Assembly: GCA_026014545.1 (NCBI GenBank)
Contig: JAOZIH010000004.1
Span: forward strand, 1-64,000
DNA: 64,000 nt
Reading direction: 5' to 3'
Origin: Candidatus Bathyarchaeota archaeon
GTDB lineage: Archaea; Thermoproteota; Bathyarchaeia; Bathyarchaeales; Bathycorpusculaceae
The position numbers and the translations under genes were made by a program. Below the pieces are notes generated by a model. The model saw nothing but the letters and a program-made list of their open reading frames with translations, was not told the origin of the DNA and did not search any database. Positions 51,015-58,905 of this stretch are shown piece after piece (positions within the stretch are counted from its first letter, which is position 1; every line of letters begins with the position of its first letter).

Positions 51015-52040
51015 ATGAGTTATGGACATCAAGGTCTAAGAGAAGAGCGTGCAATCAGCAGAATTGAAGAAGTCTCCTCCCTTAGACACGACAGATTCAA
51101 AGTAACGGTGTCCATAAACAAGGAGCGCCCAATGTCAAAATCACCCTTATACGAAAAATATAACATTCAAAAATACGATCTCCATCCGAATTATAGTTTT
51201 GCACACCTCGAAGACATGATACCCAAAAACACGCCAGAGTACATAGACAATGGCCAACATTATGTGGAACGCATAGTACGCGCGCTCTACTACTTCAAGC
51301 AGTGCGCCTTAATAGGTCCCTCAGGAACGGGCAAAACACACGTAGTTTACTTAGTAGCAGAACTTTGCGGTTTGCCCCTCTGGGAAGTAAACTGTGGATT
51401 ACAAACATCATCCTACGACCTCATCGGCCGCTTCATCGGTCTCGGAAAAGAAAACTGGGTTGACGGATTACTAACACAGTGGCTCAGACTCGGCGGAATA
51501 ATGTATCTCGACGAAGCCAACATGATGAAACAGGATGTGGCTACGAGACTAAACCCTGTTTTAGACACCAGAGGCCACCTCGTGCTTAACGAAAAAGACA
51601 ACGAAGTAATAGAACGGCACAAATACGGCTACCTCATCATCAGCATGAACCCCTACTCAGCCGAGTTCGCAGGAACCAAACCATTAAACGCCGCTATGAG
51701 AAGACGCATGGCAGTATGGATAAACTTTGACTATCCAAGTGTTGGCGAAAGGATCGCGCCAAATGAAGTGAAAATGCTTCAAAAGCGAGCAAAAATAGAC
51801 TATGACACAGCCTATAAAGTTATACAGGTAGGCGCTGAACTTAGGCGGCAATATAAAGTTGGAGACTTGCCCTACGGTCCATCTCTTGGCGATTTAATAA
51901 ACTGGGCTACGTTGATATATGATGGGAACACACCGCTTGAAGCAGCGGAAGAAACAATCATAGCATTGACGAGTGATAACGCAGACATTCAAGATGATGT
52001 TAGACGTGTTATAGAAACTGTATTCGGCAACTCACGGTAA
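51015..52040 (+). CDS. MoxR/CbbQ-type AAA+ ATPase
   Basis: A 341-residue AAA+ ATPase. The Walker A is ALIGPSGTGKTHVVYLVAEL, the Walker B GGIMYLDEANMMKQDVATRL, and sensor 1 and the arginine-finger area are LIISMNPYSAEFAG and ALNAAMRRRMAVW-like sequence. The lid is helical. This is the MoxR/GvpN/CbbQ branch, which remodels metalloenzymes with a VWA partner. GGAGG nine nucleotides before ATG 51015 marks the start. A second in-frame ATG at 51132 also has AAGGAG upstream, giving a version without the first 39 residues. The VWA partner follows 24 bp later. Confidence 0.92.
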   Translation: MSYGHQGLREERAISRIEEVSSLRHDRFKVTVSINKERPMSKSPLYEKYNIQKYDLHPNYSFAHLEDMIPKNTPEYIDNGQHYVERIVRALYYFKQCALIGPSGTGKTHVVYLVAELCGLPLWEVNCGLQTSSYDLIGRFIGLGKENWVDGLLTQWLRLGGIMYLDEANMMKQDVATRLNPVLDTRGHLVLNEKDNEVIERHKYGYLIISMNPYSAEFAGTKPLNAAMRRRMAVWINFDYPSVGERIAPNEVKMLQKRAKIDYDTAYKVIQVGAELRRQYKVGDLPYGPSLGDLINWATLIYDGNTPLEAAEETIIALTSDNADIQDDVRRVIETVFGNSR

Positions 52041-52064
52041 CCTAATATTTCAAGGTCCATCTCT

Positions 52065-53786
52065 ATGGGATTCATTGATTACGCGTGGAACATTTCACTT
52101 CAGAGGGACTGCTTAAAATTAAGAATGCTTATGGATTCCACGCTAAATCAGCCTACACTTGAACCAGACACCTTTGGCTACACTATAAAACTGCCAACTG
52201 CACACTCACAAGATCCGGAAAAGATTTCATATTTATGTTATAATTTTCCATTCAACAGAGGTGGAAAAGTAAAAATTGGGCGGTTGTTCCGCGCTTCTGT
52301 TCTGCACTTAACAACACATACAATGTTACCTTTGTCGAAAGAAAGAGTTGCCCCAAAGTTTTCATCAAATTCTATTCTTCAAGTTTTTGCGAAAACTTTG
52401 GCAGTGGACATGTGCGTGAACGCTTACATCCAAACAGCGCACAGAGATAAACTTGCTGACATAGCATATGCAAACACTATGTTCTTCATGAAACTTAAGC
52501 CATGCGAAAGAATCATGACGCCTTCAACAAGAGCAATGGCTGCATTACTTGCAAAAACCAGCACAGGAATCATTAAAGGCAAGCTTGACATGGAACTGGA
52601 AAACACCGTAAACGAATTGAACGATAAATTGATGACTCTGAAAAAAGCAGCGGCATCATCATTTGCTGGAAACACGGTTAACATTGAAGGGCTATTTGAC
52701 GAAACAGTAAACGGCATAATCGCAGAGTTGGAACCATTTGGCCCTTTTTTGGAAACGCCGTCTTTGCCGCACACAGAATATATAGGACCATGCAGCATCA
52801 TAAATCAAATGGATGTACAGCAAAACCATGAATTTTACGAGGTTTTTTGTAAAGCCATCCAAACATTAGGCGGCTCGATTCTAAATGAAGTTGATTTTGA
52901 CGCGTTGTGGCAAAAAGAACAGGAAATAGAGGCTCTACAAGCTTTTGATTCTGAACAATATCAAAAAACGAAAAAAGAGAAAATTCTTTCAAGAATCCAA
53001 CCGTTTGCTGCATGGACAAGATTCAAAAAAGTCTGCTTTCCAGAGGAAGATTATACGCAGTATCTGCGAGCTAGAACACTTATCCAAGGAAGCAGCAAAA
53101 GACTTCTAGACAGCTTAAGGGTAGCGCAAAACACTCTGGATGATGACTATGGCAAGGACATAGGTCAACTCGATTTGCCCGCCGTAATTCAGGCGATTGC
53201 AAGCAAGAAACCGGCGACAGACGTTTTCTTTAAAGAAGAGTATCTAAAACAAAGTTTTGCATGGTCAATCGTTTTTGATACAAGTGCTAGCATGCAAGTG
53301 AAAGGCGAGTACGCAAGGGCGTTGCTCATATGCGTTGCCGAAGCAGCAAAAGAATTACTGATGGATCCAGGTTCATGGTCACTTTTCGGTTTTAACGATA
53401 AATTTTACATACTAAAAGACAGCAGCGAAGCCTATAATCGGCAAGTACGCGCTAGAATTGGTGGGCTAAAATTTGAAGGACTATCTTACTTGCCTGATGC
53501 TGTTCGTGTTGCAGGCCAGGTTTTGACCAAGCGTTTCGAAGAACAACGCGTACTAGTAGTAATTTCTGACGGTTATCCATACGGCTATGCAAATATGCAC
53601 CCTGCATTAGCATCGACAGTTAACCGGTTGCAGAAACAAGGGGTAATAGTGATTGGCATAGGAGTCGAAACCGAAAAAATGAGCACGTTATTTAAGCTGA
53701 ATGCGGCGATTAATACTCAAAAAGACTTGATCAAACGCTTCGCCAAAATATATACAGATGCCTCTGCCGCGTTGCTTGAAACTTAG
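52065..53786 (+). CDS. VWA-domain partner protein (CbbO/NorD-like)
   Basis: A 573-residue protein whose C-terminal third is a von Willebrand factor A domain. The MIDAS loop is SIVFDTSASMQVKGEYARAL, followed by SLFGFNDKFYILKD and VISDGYPYGYANMHP. The N-terminal two thirds are helical without a recognised domain, as in NorD and CbbO proteins. Together with the preceding AAA+ ATPase it should form a metal-dependent adaptor that brings the ATPase to its client. No client enzyme of known type is encoded nearby. Confidence 0.88.
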   Translation: MGFIDYAWNISLQRDCLKLRMLMDSTLNQPTLEPDTFGYTIKLPTAHSQDPEKISYLCYNFPFNRGGKVKIGRLFRASVLHLTTHTMLPLSKERVAPKFSSNSILQVFAKTLAVDMCVNAYIQTAHRDKLADIAYANTMFFMKLKPCERIMTPSTRAMAALLAKTSTGIIKGKLDMELENTVNELNDKLMTLKKAAASSFAGNTVNIEGLFDETVNGIIAELEPFGPFLETPSLPHTEYIGPCSIINQMDVQQNHEFYEVFCKAIQTLGGSILNEVDFDALWQKEQEIEALQAFDSEQYQKTKKEKILSRIQPFAAWTRFKKVCFPEEDYTQYLRARTLIQGSSKRLLDSLRVAQNTLDDDYGKDIGQLDLPAVIQAIASKKPATDVFFKEEYLKQSFAWSIVFDTSASMQVKGEYARALLICVAEAAKELLMDPGSWSLFGFNDKFYILKDSSEAYNRQVRARIGGLKFEGLSYLPDAVRVAGQVLTKRFEEQRVLVVISDGYPYGYANMHPALASTVNRLQKQGVIVIGIGVETEKMSTLFKLNAAINTQKDLIKRFAKIYTDASAALLET

Positions 53787-53967
53787 CTGACCAGAGAGAG
53801 AAATTTAGCTGATTCTACATTCGAGCCAAGCAAGTTTGCCTGTTGGCACATACGCTGCAAATATGGATTTGTAATTCAGATTTGGAGGTCATAATTATAA
53901 AATATATAGCCAGTCAGAATTAGTCGCTAAAAATTCAGAAACAGAATCGGAAGGAGAACTTGCCTGC

Positions 53968-54888
53968 ATGGAACTCGCAATGGAAACCCATACTGACATG
54001 ATGAAAATCTACAGCGAAAAAAGCCAAACATGGAAATACATAAAAAAAGACAAAAACTACACCAAACAATTATCAGCCATTGAAGAAACCCTTTCACGCT
54101 TCGGTCTTCTGAAAAACGAGATCAGAGTATACTTGTATCTTGCAAGATCAGGTGAAAAAAAGGCAAGCGAAATAGCTGAAGCAATCGCCCTGCACAGAAC
54201 TGAAACTTACCGAATACTTCGCGATCTTGAAAAGAAGGGAATAGTGTTTTCGGTTTTCGCAAAACCACTAAAATTCACAGCTGTACCGCTAGACAAAGCC
54301 ATAGACATGCTCGTAGAAGCACAGAAAATGAAAATTAAGCTTCTGGAGAAAGAAAAAGAAAACCTTGTGGAACTTTGGCTATCAATACCACAGCCTAAAA
54401 TGGAAAAAACTCCGAAGGAACTTTTCCAGATGCTGCAGGGCGAGCAGCAAGTAGTGCTAAAAGCTGAGGAACTGCTTGAAAAAACAGAGAGAGAATTACA
54501 GCTTTTTGCACCCGCAGAGTATCTGGCACATCTCTATTACAGCGACTTCACCGACAAGCTGAAAAAGAAACTCGGAAAAATCAACATAATCTTGCTGGTT
54601 GAGAACTCTCCTAAAAGCATATTCTTCATTGAGCAAATGCAATGGCCGAAGCACAAGTACAAATTGGTAAACGCCCAAAAATTACCATGCTTTATGATCT
54701 CCGACAAAAAAGAACTATTAATCGCTTTTCAAGACGAAGACAACGCAGGTCAAGACGAAGAAAAACGAAGAGACAAGACAGCGGCAATTTGGACAAACTA
54801 CAACGCATTCATTTGGACGCTGCAGATGCTATTCCTTAAACTGATGGAAACAGAAGCACATGAAACCTTAATTCAAAACCGAGTTTAA
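53968..54888 (+). CDS. TrmB-family transcriptional regulator
   Basis: A 306-residue regulator with an N-terminal winged helix (LSRFGLLKNEIRVYLYLARS, ASEIAEAIALHRTETYRILR, LEKKGIVFSVFAKPLKF). A coiled helix follows, and a C-terminal region like that of TrmB/Ssh7 proteins (LLEKTERELQLFAPAEYLA). Family members sense sugars or other ligands. A ribosome-binding site AAGGAG lies 11-12 nt before the ATG and a TATA-like ATTATAAAATATATA near 53893. Its stop overlaps the convergent beta-propeller gene by 4 bp. Confidence 0.88.
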   Translation: MELAMETHTDMMKIYSEKSQTWKYIKKDKNYTKQLSAIEETLSRFGLLKNEIRVYLYLARSGEKKASEIAEAIALHRTETYRILRDLEKKGIVFSVFAKPLKFTAVPLDKAIDMLVEAQKMKIKLLEKEKENLVELWLSIPQPKMEKTPKELFQMLQGEQQVVLKAEELLEKTERELQLFAPAEYLAHLYYSDFTDKLKKKLGKINIILLVENSPKSIFFIEQMQWPKHKYKLVNAQKLPCFMISDKKELLIAFQDEDNAGQDEEKRRDKTAAIWTNYNAFIWTLQMLFLKLMETEAHETLIQNRV

Positions 54889-56177
54889 AGCACATTTTTC
54901 GATTTATGCCGCGTTAAAAGCAATAAAATCGCAATTAACAGCAAGACTGCGGCTAAGCATACCGCTACATAAACTATCCATGCTACGCCGCCGCTTCCAA
55001 CATTAATTTTTACGATGTAAAAATCATAAGCGCCGCGGCCAATTGAGTTTGTCCATCCAGCCATAACATATGTATCTTCCGCAACCTCTACGACACCATA
55101 AGCTTCTTCATAGTTGCCTTTGCCGACAGTAGCCTGCCACAAAACATTACCTGCATCATCTATTTTGAACAGCCAGAAATCTCTGCAGCCTTCGCCAAAG
55201 GAGAAAGTGAAGCCGCCGACTAGGTAGCCACCGCTCGCCGAGTTGGAAATGCATGTTGGCATATCAAAACTTGAACCGCCAACGGTTCGCTCCCAAATTA
55301 GGTTACCTTCGAAGTCTACTTTTATTACCCAAGCATCACTATCGCCTGCTCCTTTTGATCGTGTATCGCCCACAAGTAAAAGACCGCCATCGGCATCCAG
55401 CATTGCATACGCTTTATCGCTTTGGGCGCCGCCATAAGTCCTATTCCATAACAAGTTACCTTCAGCGTCAATTTTCAACAGCAGAAAATCATAGTCATCA
55501 TTCCCAGCCGAATTCTTGTAACCAACTATAAAGTATTGATTGCCAGCCGAAGACAGCACAGCTCTGCCTGCATCATCCATGCCCCAATCATACGTTTTAC
55601 TCCAGACTAAATGACCGTCTTCGCTTATTTTTACAACCCAGACATCGGAGCCGCTGCCGCCAACAGGGTTTGTTAGACCTGCAAGTACAAATCCGTCTTG
55701 AGTTTGCACCGCAGAGAATAGCTTGTCCACTCCACCGTTGCTAATGGAGAATTGCCATAGCGGCTTGCCATCGTGATCAGTTTTGACGACGTAGCCGTCT
55801 GTGTCGCCGGATGTTAAAAACGTGTTGCCGACAAACAGAAAGCTATCATCTAATATTAGCACATAGCGGAATTCACTGTTTTGAGTGTCAGAAAACGTTC
55901 GATTCCAAAGCATATCGCCCTCATCGCCAAGTTTTAGAGCCAACGCCATTGTCTTATTTGGCTGAAGCGACGTCGTCGATCCGACAACTAGAAAGCCTTC
56001 TGGAAGAGCAGCCGCGTAAAAAGCCCGATCATCGCCTGCTCCGCCATACGTTTTCTCCCAAAGCGCATCTGCCTTGTAAACGCCAGATGCTGCAACGCTA
56101 AAGTTTGGAAGCATAATTACCCAAGAGCCTGCCAGCAGGAGATAGAACAGCAGCGCAATTTGTCTTTTTGCTAACAT
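54885..56177 (-). CDS. Membrane-anchored surface protein with propeller-like repeats
   Basis: A roughly 430-residue secreted protein. It has an N-terminal signal (LFYLLLAGSWVIMLPNFSVA), about seven 50-residue repeats of the type W-x-(R/K)-T-Y-G-G then G-x-(L/V)-V-G-x-T, ending in D-x-W-V-x-K-I, and a C-terminal membrane helix (YVAVCLAAVLLLIAILLLLT) before KSKNVL. The repeat number suggests a beta-propeller facing outside. The function is unknown; such proteins may bind glycans or other surface proteins. ATG 56177 has AAAGG upstream; ATG 56195 would add six residues. It converges with the TrmB gene. Confidence 0.8.
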   Translation of the reverse strand: MLAKRQIALLFYLLLAGSWVIMLPNFSVAASGVYKADALWEKTYGGAGDDRAFYAAALPEGFLVVGSTTSLQPNKTMALALKLGDEGDMLWNRTFSDTQNSEFRYVLILDDSFLFVGNTFLTSGDTDGYVVKTDHDGKPLWQFSISNGGVDKLFSAVQTQDGFVLAGLTNPVGGSGSDVWVVKISEDGHLVWSKTYDWGMDDAGRAVLSSAGNQYFIVGYKNSAGNDDYDFLLLKIDAEGNLLWNRTYGGAQSDKAYAMLDADGGLLLVGDTRSKGAGDSDAWVIKVDFEGNLIWERTVGGSSFDMPTCISNSASGGYLVGGFTFSFGEGCRDFWLFKIDDAGNVLWQATVGKGNYEEAYGVVEVAEDTYVMAGWTNSIGRGAYDFYIVKINVGSGGVAWIVYVAVCLAAVLLLIAILLLLTRHKSKNVL

Positions 56178-56362
56178 CCGCGTGCCTTTCTCCATAGAGT
56201 GAAATTATTTGCTTTTTTTGCGCTAAAAGTCTTTTTAACCTTACCGTAATTTATGGCACCGACTTCCTATTCACAAAAAAGCAAGCGATTGAAGATCATT
56301 CAAGTACACATGTAGTATAAACATTGAAAAATAGAAAGAAGCACAAAAGAAGGTGAAAATGC

Positions 56363-56530
56363 CTAAACTATGTATGAAACAACCTGGGGAGTACTGACCA
56401 GCTCGTCTCTTGCGTGCTTCAGTAGCCAGTTAGAAAGTTTCGCGCATGAATTTGGACTGCAGGAAAAACTTTTGGTTTCCTGATTCCACGACAAACATTT
56501 AGCACATGGTATAATATCATCGCTTTTCAT
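56363..56530 (-). CDS. Small cysteine-rich (zinc-ribbon-like) protein
   Basis: A 55-residue open frame in the otherwise gene-free 56196-56643 stretch. It reads C-x2-C then C-x4-C (IPCAKCLSWNQETKSFSCSP and NSCAKLSNWLLKH), so four cysteines could hold one zinc. The tail is helical and ends VSYIV. Weak GGAT sequence lies a few bases before the ATG. No family is recognised. The regular cysteine spacing, Trp and composition look like real coding. The rest of the gap holds AT-rich sequence but no other gene that I see. Confidence 0.55.
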   Translation of the reverse strand: MKSDDIIPCAKCLSWNQETKSFSCSPNSCAKLSNWLLKHARDELVSTPQVVSYIV

Positions 56531-56643
56531 ATCCATCGATAATTAGTGGATTCAGAATTAATTTATCGCTTGTGAATACATAATCATTATTAGGAATACA
56601 TATCCGCTACAGCCACCATTGCAACGGCTAAAATTGTGTAGTG

Positions 56644-57420
56644 CTAAAGTCTAGTGCAGGTTACGTTTGTCCTAACGAATATCCCGCGTAAGTCGTGGCA
56701 GTGCACCGAAACTATTACCGGATCATCCGGGTTTGTTGTTTCTGCGGTAAACGTAATGGAATATGTACCGTTGCCGTAGTCTGTTATGCTTGGCGCTTTA
56801 ACTTGAATCCATTCTTCCTGTGTAAGCGAGCCGTCTCTTTCAAAGTAAACAGTGAAGTTCTCCGCTGAAGCAAGATTGCCCTCGTTACGAACCGTACATA
56901 TTAAAATTGCAGACTTCAAATTATCTTGCCGCATCCAAACGCCGCTTACACTAAGCTCTGAAGTAACATTAACAGAGTATTCTTCCCGATAACTTGTTGA
57001 CAGCCCGGATGCGTTTATGCGAAAGCCCACGTAGGCGCTTGAAATCCCTTTTCCGTTAGCTGCCCAGTCTATCCAGAAGCCATTCTGATAAGGCGCAGTA
57101 TTCGATGGCGCAAATTCCATGCTGAACATTACATTATACAAGCGCTTTTCAACCACAGCAACAAAGCGATTTAGATTTGTGGCTAGAATATTCGTGGAGC
57201 CTCCATTAGAAACGTTAGCCAAAGCACTTACGACCGTATGCATAATACCTAACTGATACGCTGACAAGGCGTTGTTAGCGTCTTCCAAGCTGTAAAGTAC
57301 TCGGTTCTCTTCAGTTTTAATAACGTATACAGCGGTGGAAAGTATCAACAGAGTTATTATTAGCGCGACAATGATAAGCACTTGCCCCGAATTATGATGA
57401 CGAAAACCGTGCAGTGACAT
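56644..57420 (-). CDS. Pilin-operon secreted protein with N-terminal membrane helix
   Basis: A 258-residue protein. After a short basic start comes GQVLIIVALIITLLILSTAV, a single long membrane helix like pilin-type anchors. The rest is extracellular and threonine/asparagine-rich (ALANVSNGGSTNILATNLN, NVTSELSVSGVWMRQDN, with a short fold VYFERDGSLTQEEW). It is the last gene of the pilus operon, four bases after the previous one. It may be a minor pilin or assembly component. Confidence 0.72.
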   Translation of the reverse strand: MSLHGFRHHNSGQVLIIVALIITLLILSTAVYVIKTEENRVLYSLEDANNALSAYQLGIMHTVVSALANVSNGGSTNILATNLNRFVAVVEKRLYNVMFSMEFAPSNTAPYQNGFWIDWAANGKGISSAYVGFRINASGLSTSYREEYSVNVTSELSVSGVWMRQDNLKSAILICTVRNEGNLASAENFTVYFERDGSLTQEEWIQVKAPSITDYGNGTYSITFTAETTNPDDPVIVSVHCHDLRGIFVRTNVTCTRL

Positions 57421-57424
57421 CAGG

Positions 57425-57850
57425 CTAATTCACCACAGATAGTTGTAACCTGATGATGTAGACGGCATAGTTGCGTGCTGCCGATGCGCACACGTAATTC
57501 ACTACCACAACTTCGTCGGCGACCGCGCTTCCACTGCAGATTGGCACGTCATTAAGGGCCGTCATGTTTTCATCAAAAACTGTGAGGTTAAACCATACTG
57601 TAGGCGCAAGCAAAGATTGAACCGCACTTTTTAAGCCTGTCCAGTTTTGGTTCTCCACCGCATTAGCTAAGTAACCGTCACTGTCCAAGCTTATTAGAAG
57701 GTTATACGCTGTCGTGGCAAGATTTCCCGCTGACTCCTCTAGACTATTCTGAGTAACTTGTATAAGCGAAAGCGAGGATAGCAAAAGAAAAGCGGCGAAA
57801 ACAGCTTCGATTGTGTGTATTTGCCCTCTACGGTTTCTCAGCAAACTCAT
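57425..57850 (-). CDS. Prepilin-like protein (type III signal)
   Basis: A 141-residue pilin-type protein. The start NRRGQIHTIEAVFAAFLLLS fits archaeal class III signals: a basic residue, G-Q and a hydrophobic helix with Glu near position +5. A prepilin peptidase could cut after the Gly. The mature part is short, with a VWFNLTVFDENMTALND strand pair and one Cys pair (VPICSG, NYVCAS). It overlaps the previous gene by 4 bp. Confidence 0.75.
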   Translation of the reverse strand: MSLLRNRRGQIHTIEAVFAAFLLLSSLSLIQVTQNSLEESAGNLATTAYNLLISLDSDGYLANAVENQNWTGLKSAVQSLLAPTVWFNLTVFDENMTALNDVPICSGSAVADEVVVVNYVCASAARNYAVYIIRLQLSVVN

Positions 57851-58890
57851 CCCTTTACATCTCCAAAGCTTATGGTTAGCTTATAGAAGGTTTCTTTGAT
57901 GGTTACAACGTAGGAAAACACGTTTTTCTCGGCATTGGCAAAGTTGGCGCCAAAATCAAAGGGTACATTGGGATACGCAACCCACTCGATAAACGGCGTA
58001 GTATCATTATATCCGCAGACAACAAGGACCAAAGGGCTTTTGTCCACCCAGTTCGGTATCGCATAGGATGCCGATGAAGCGGCAGTCAAGTTAGTTTGGT
58101 AATTGTAAGAAAACGCGTAAGCATTAGTGACGGTAACATTTGGGAAATTGTAAACTACGCTCAGCGTGTAATTCAGCGGATTCAGTGTCAAAAAAGCAGA
58201 GTTAGCCAACTGCTCCTGCCACAGATGAGTAAAAGAATACGCTGCATAGGAGGTGATTCTATCATCAAACGCAGCACGAGCAAACACTACTAGAAGCGCA
58301 GGCCCGCTGGCACTGTTAGGTATTTGCACACTTACATAGCCTAAGCCTGTTCCTGATGTTGTGTTATACGCTTTGCTTGTGAAAGCGCCAGCTACAACAT
58401 AACATTGCAAAGTTGCGTTTACCGGCCCGGATGCATGCCTCACGGCAATCGTAAACGTATAATCTGTTACACTTTCTGAAGGTTCAATCTTGGCGAGTGC
58501 AACATCGATGGACAAAATCTGTGATACAGATATACCTAACGCGATATTTCGCAGTCTCGTCGCATTGAGTACTTGAACATAAGAGAGAGCATAACTGCTT
58601 TGACTGTTTAGTCTACTAATTTTATCGATGTCCACTTCATAAAGGAAAAGGGAACCATTACGGGACAGGCCGAAGACTGATGGCACAGTACTGCTTGCGC
58701 CCCAATCTTCTGGCGTACCGCTATTTGTTATTATGTACTCGGCTATTGCATTCAGATAATCATTCTTATTCAGGTCTGGCAAGTTGTTTATTCGTGCCTG
58801 CATCGTACCAGCTAAAGACGCCATAGCCAGCAAAGCAACCGAAACTAGTAGGGTACAAGCGAAGAATGTGTCAATGGACTCGGTGGGCAA
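57847..58890 (-). CDS. Pilin-like secreted protein
   Basis: A 347-residue protein with an N-terminal helix (IDTFFACTLLVSVALLAMAS) and a large extracellular part rich in Ser, Thr, Asn and aromatic strands. A central segment (TDYTFTIAVRHASGPVNATL) looks like an Ig-type or pilin beta fold. It follows the TadC-like gene by 15 bp and overlaps the next gene by 4 bp, so it belongs to the pilus operon. Confidence 0.72.
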   Translation of the reverse strand: MPTESIDTFFACTLLVSVALLAMASLAGTMQARINNLPDLNKNDYLNAIAEYIITNSGTPEDWGASSTVPSVFGLSRNGSLFLYEVDIDKISRLNSQSSYALSYVQVLNATRLRNIALGISVSQILSIDVALAKIEPSESVTDYTFTIAVRHASGPVNATLQCYVVAGAFTSKAYNTTSGTGLGYVSVQIPNSASGPALLVVFARAAFDDRITSYAAYSFTHLWQEQLANSAFLTLNPLNYTLSVVYNFPNVTVTNAYAFSYNYQTNLTAASSASYAIPNWVDKSPLVLVVCGYNDTTPFIEWVAYPNVPFDFGANFANAEKNVFSYVVTIKETFYKLTISFGDVKG

Positions 58891-58905
58891 GCATCCCCCT
58901 CCATG

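Noticed and set aside
51015-53786. Gas-vesicle (GvpN) or Rubisco-activase (CbbQ/CbbO) assignment for the AAA+/VWA pair
   Set aside because: No GvpA, GvpO or Rubisco gene is nearby, so a specific client cannot be named; only the family is supported.
56360-56398. Short plus-strand frame MPKLCMKQPGEY preceded by AAGGTGAA
   Set aside because: Twelve residues only, and it overlaps the antisense strand of the better-supported four-cysteine protein.
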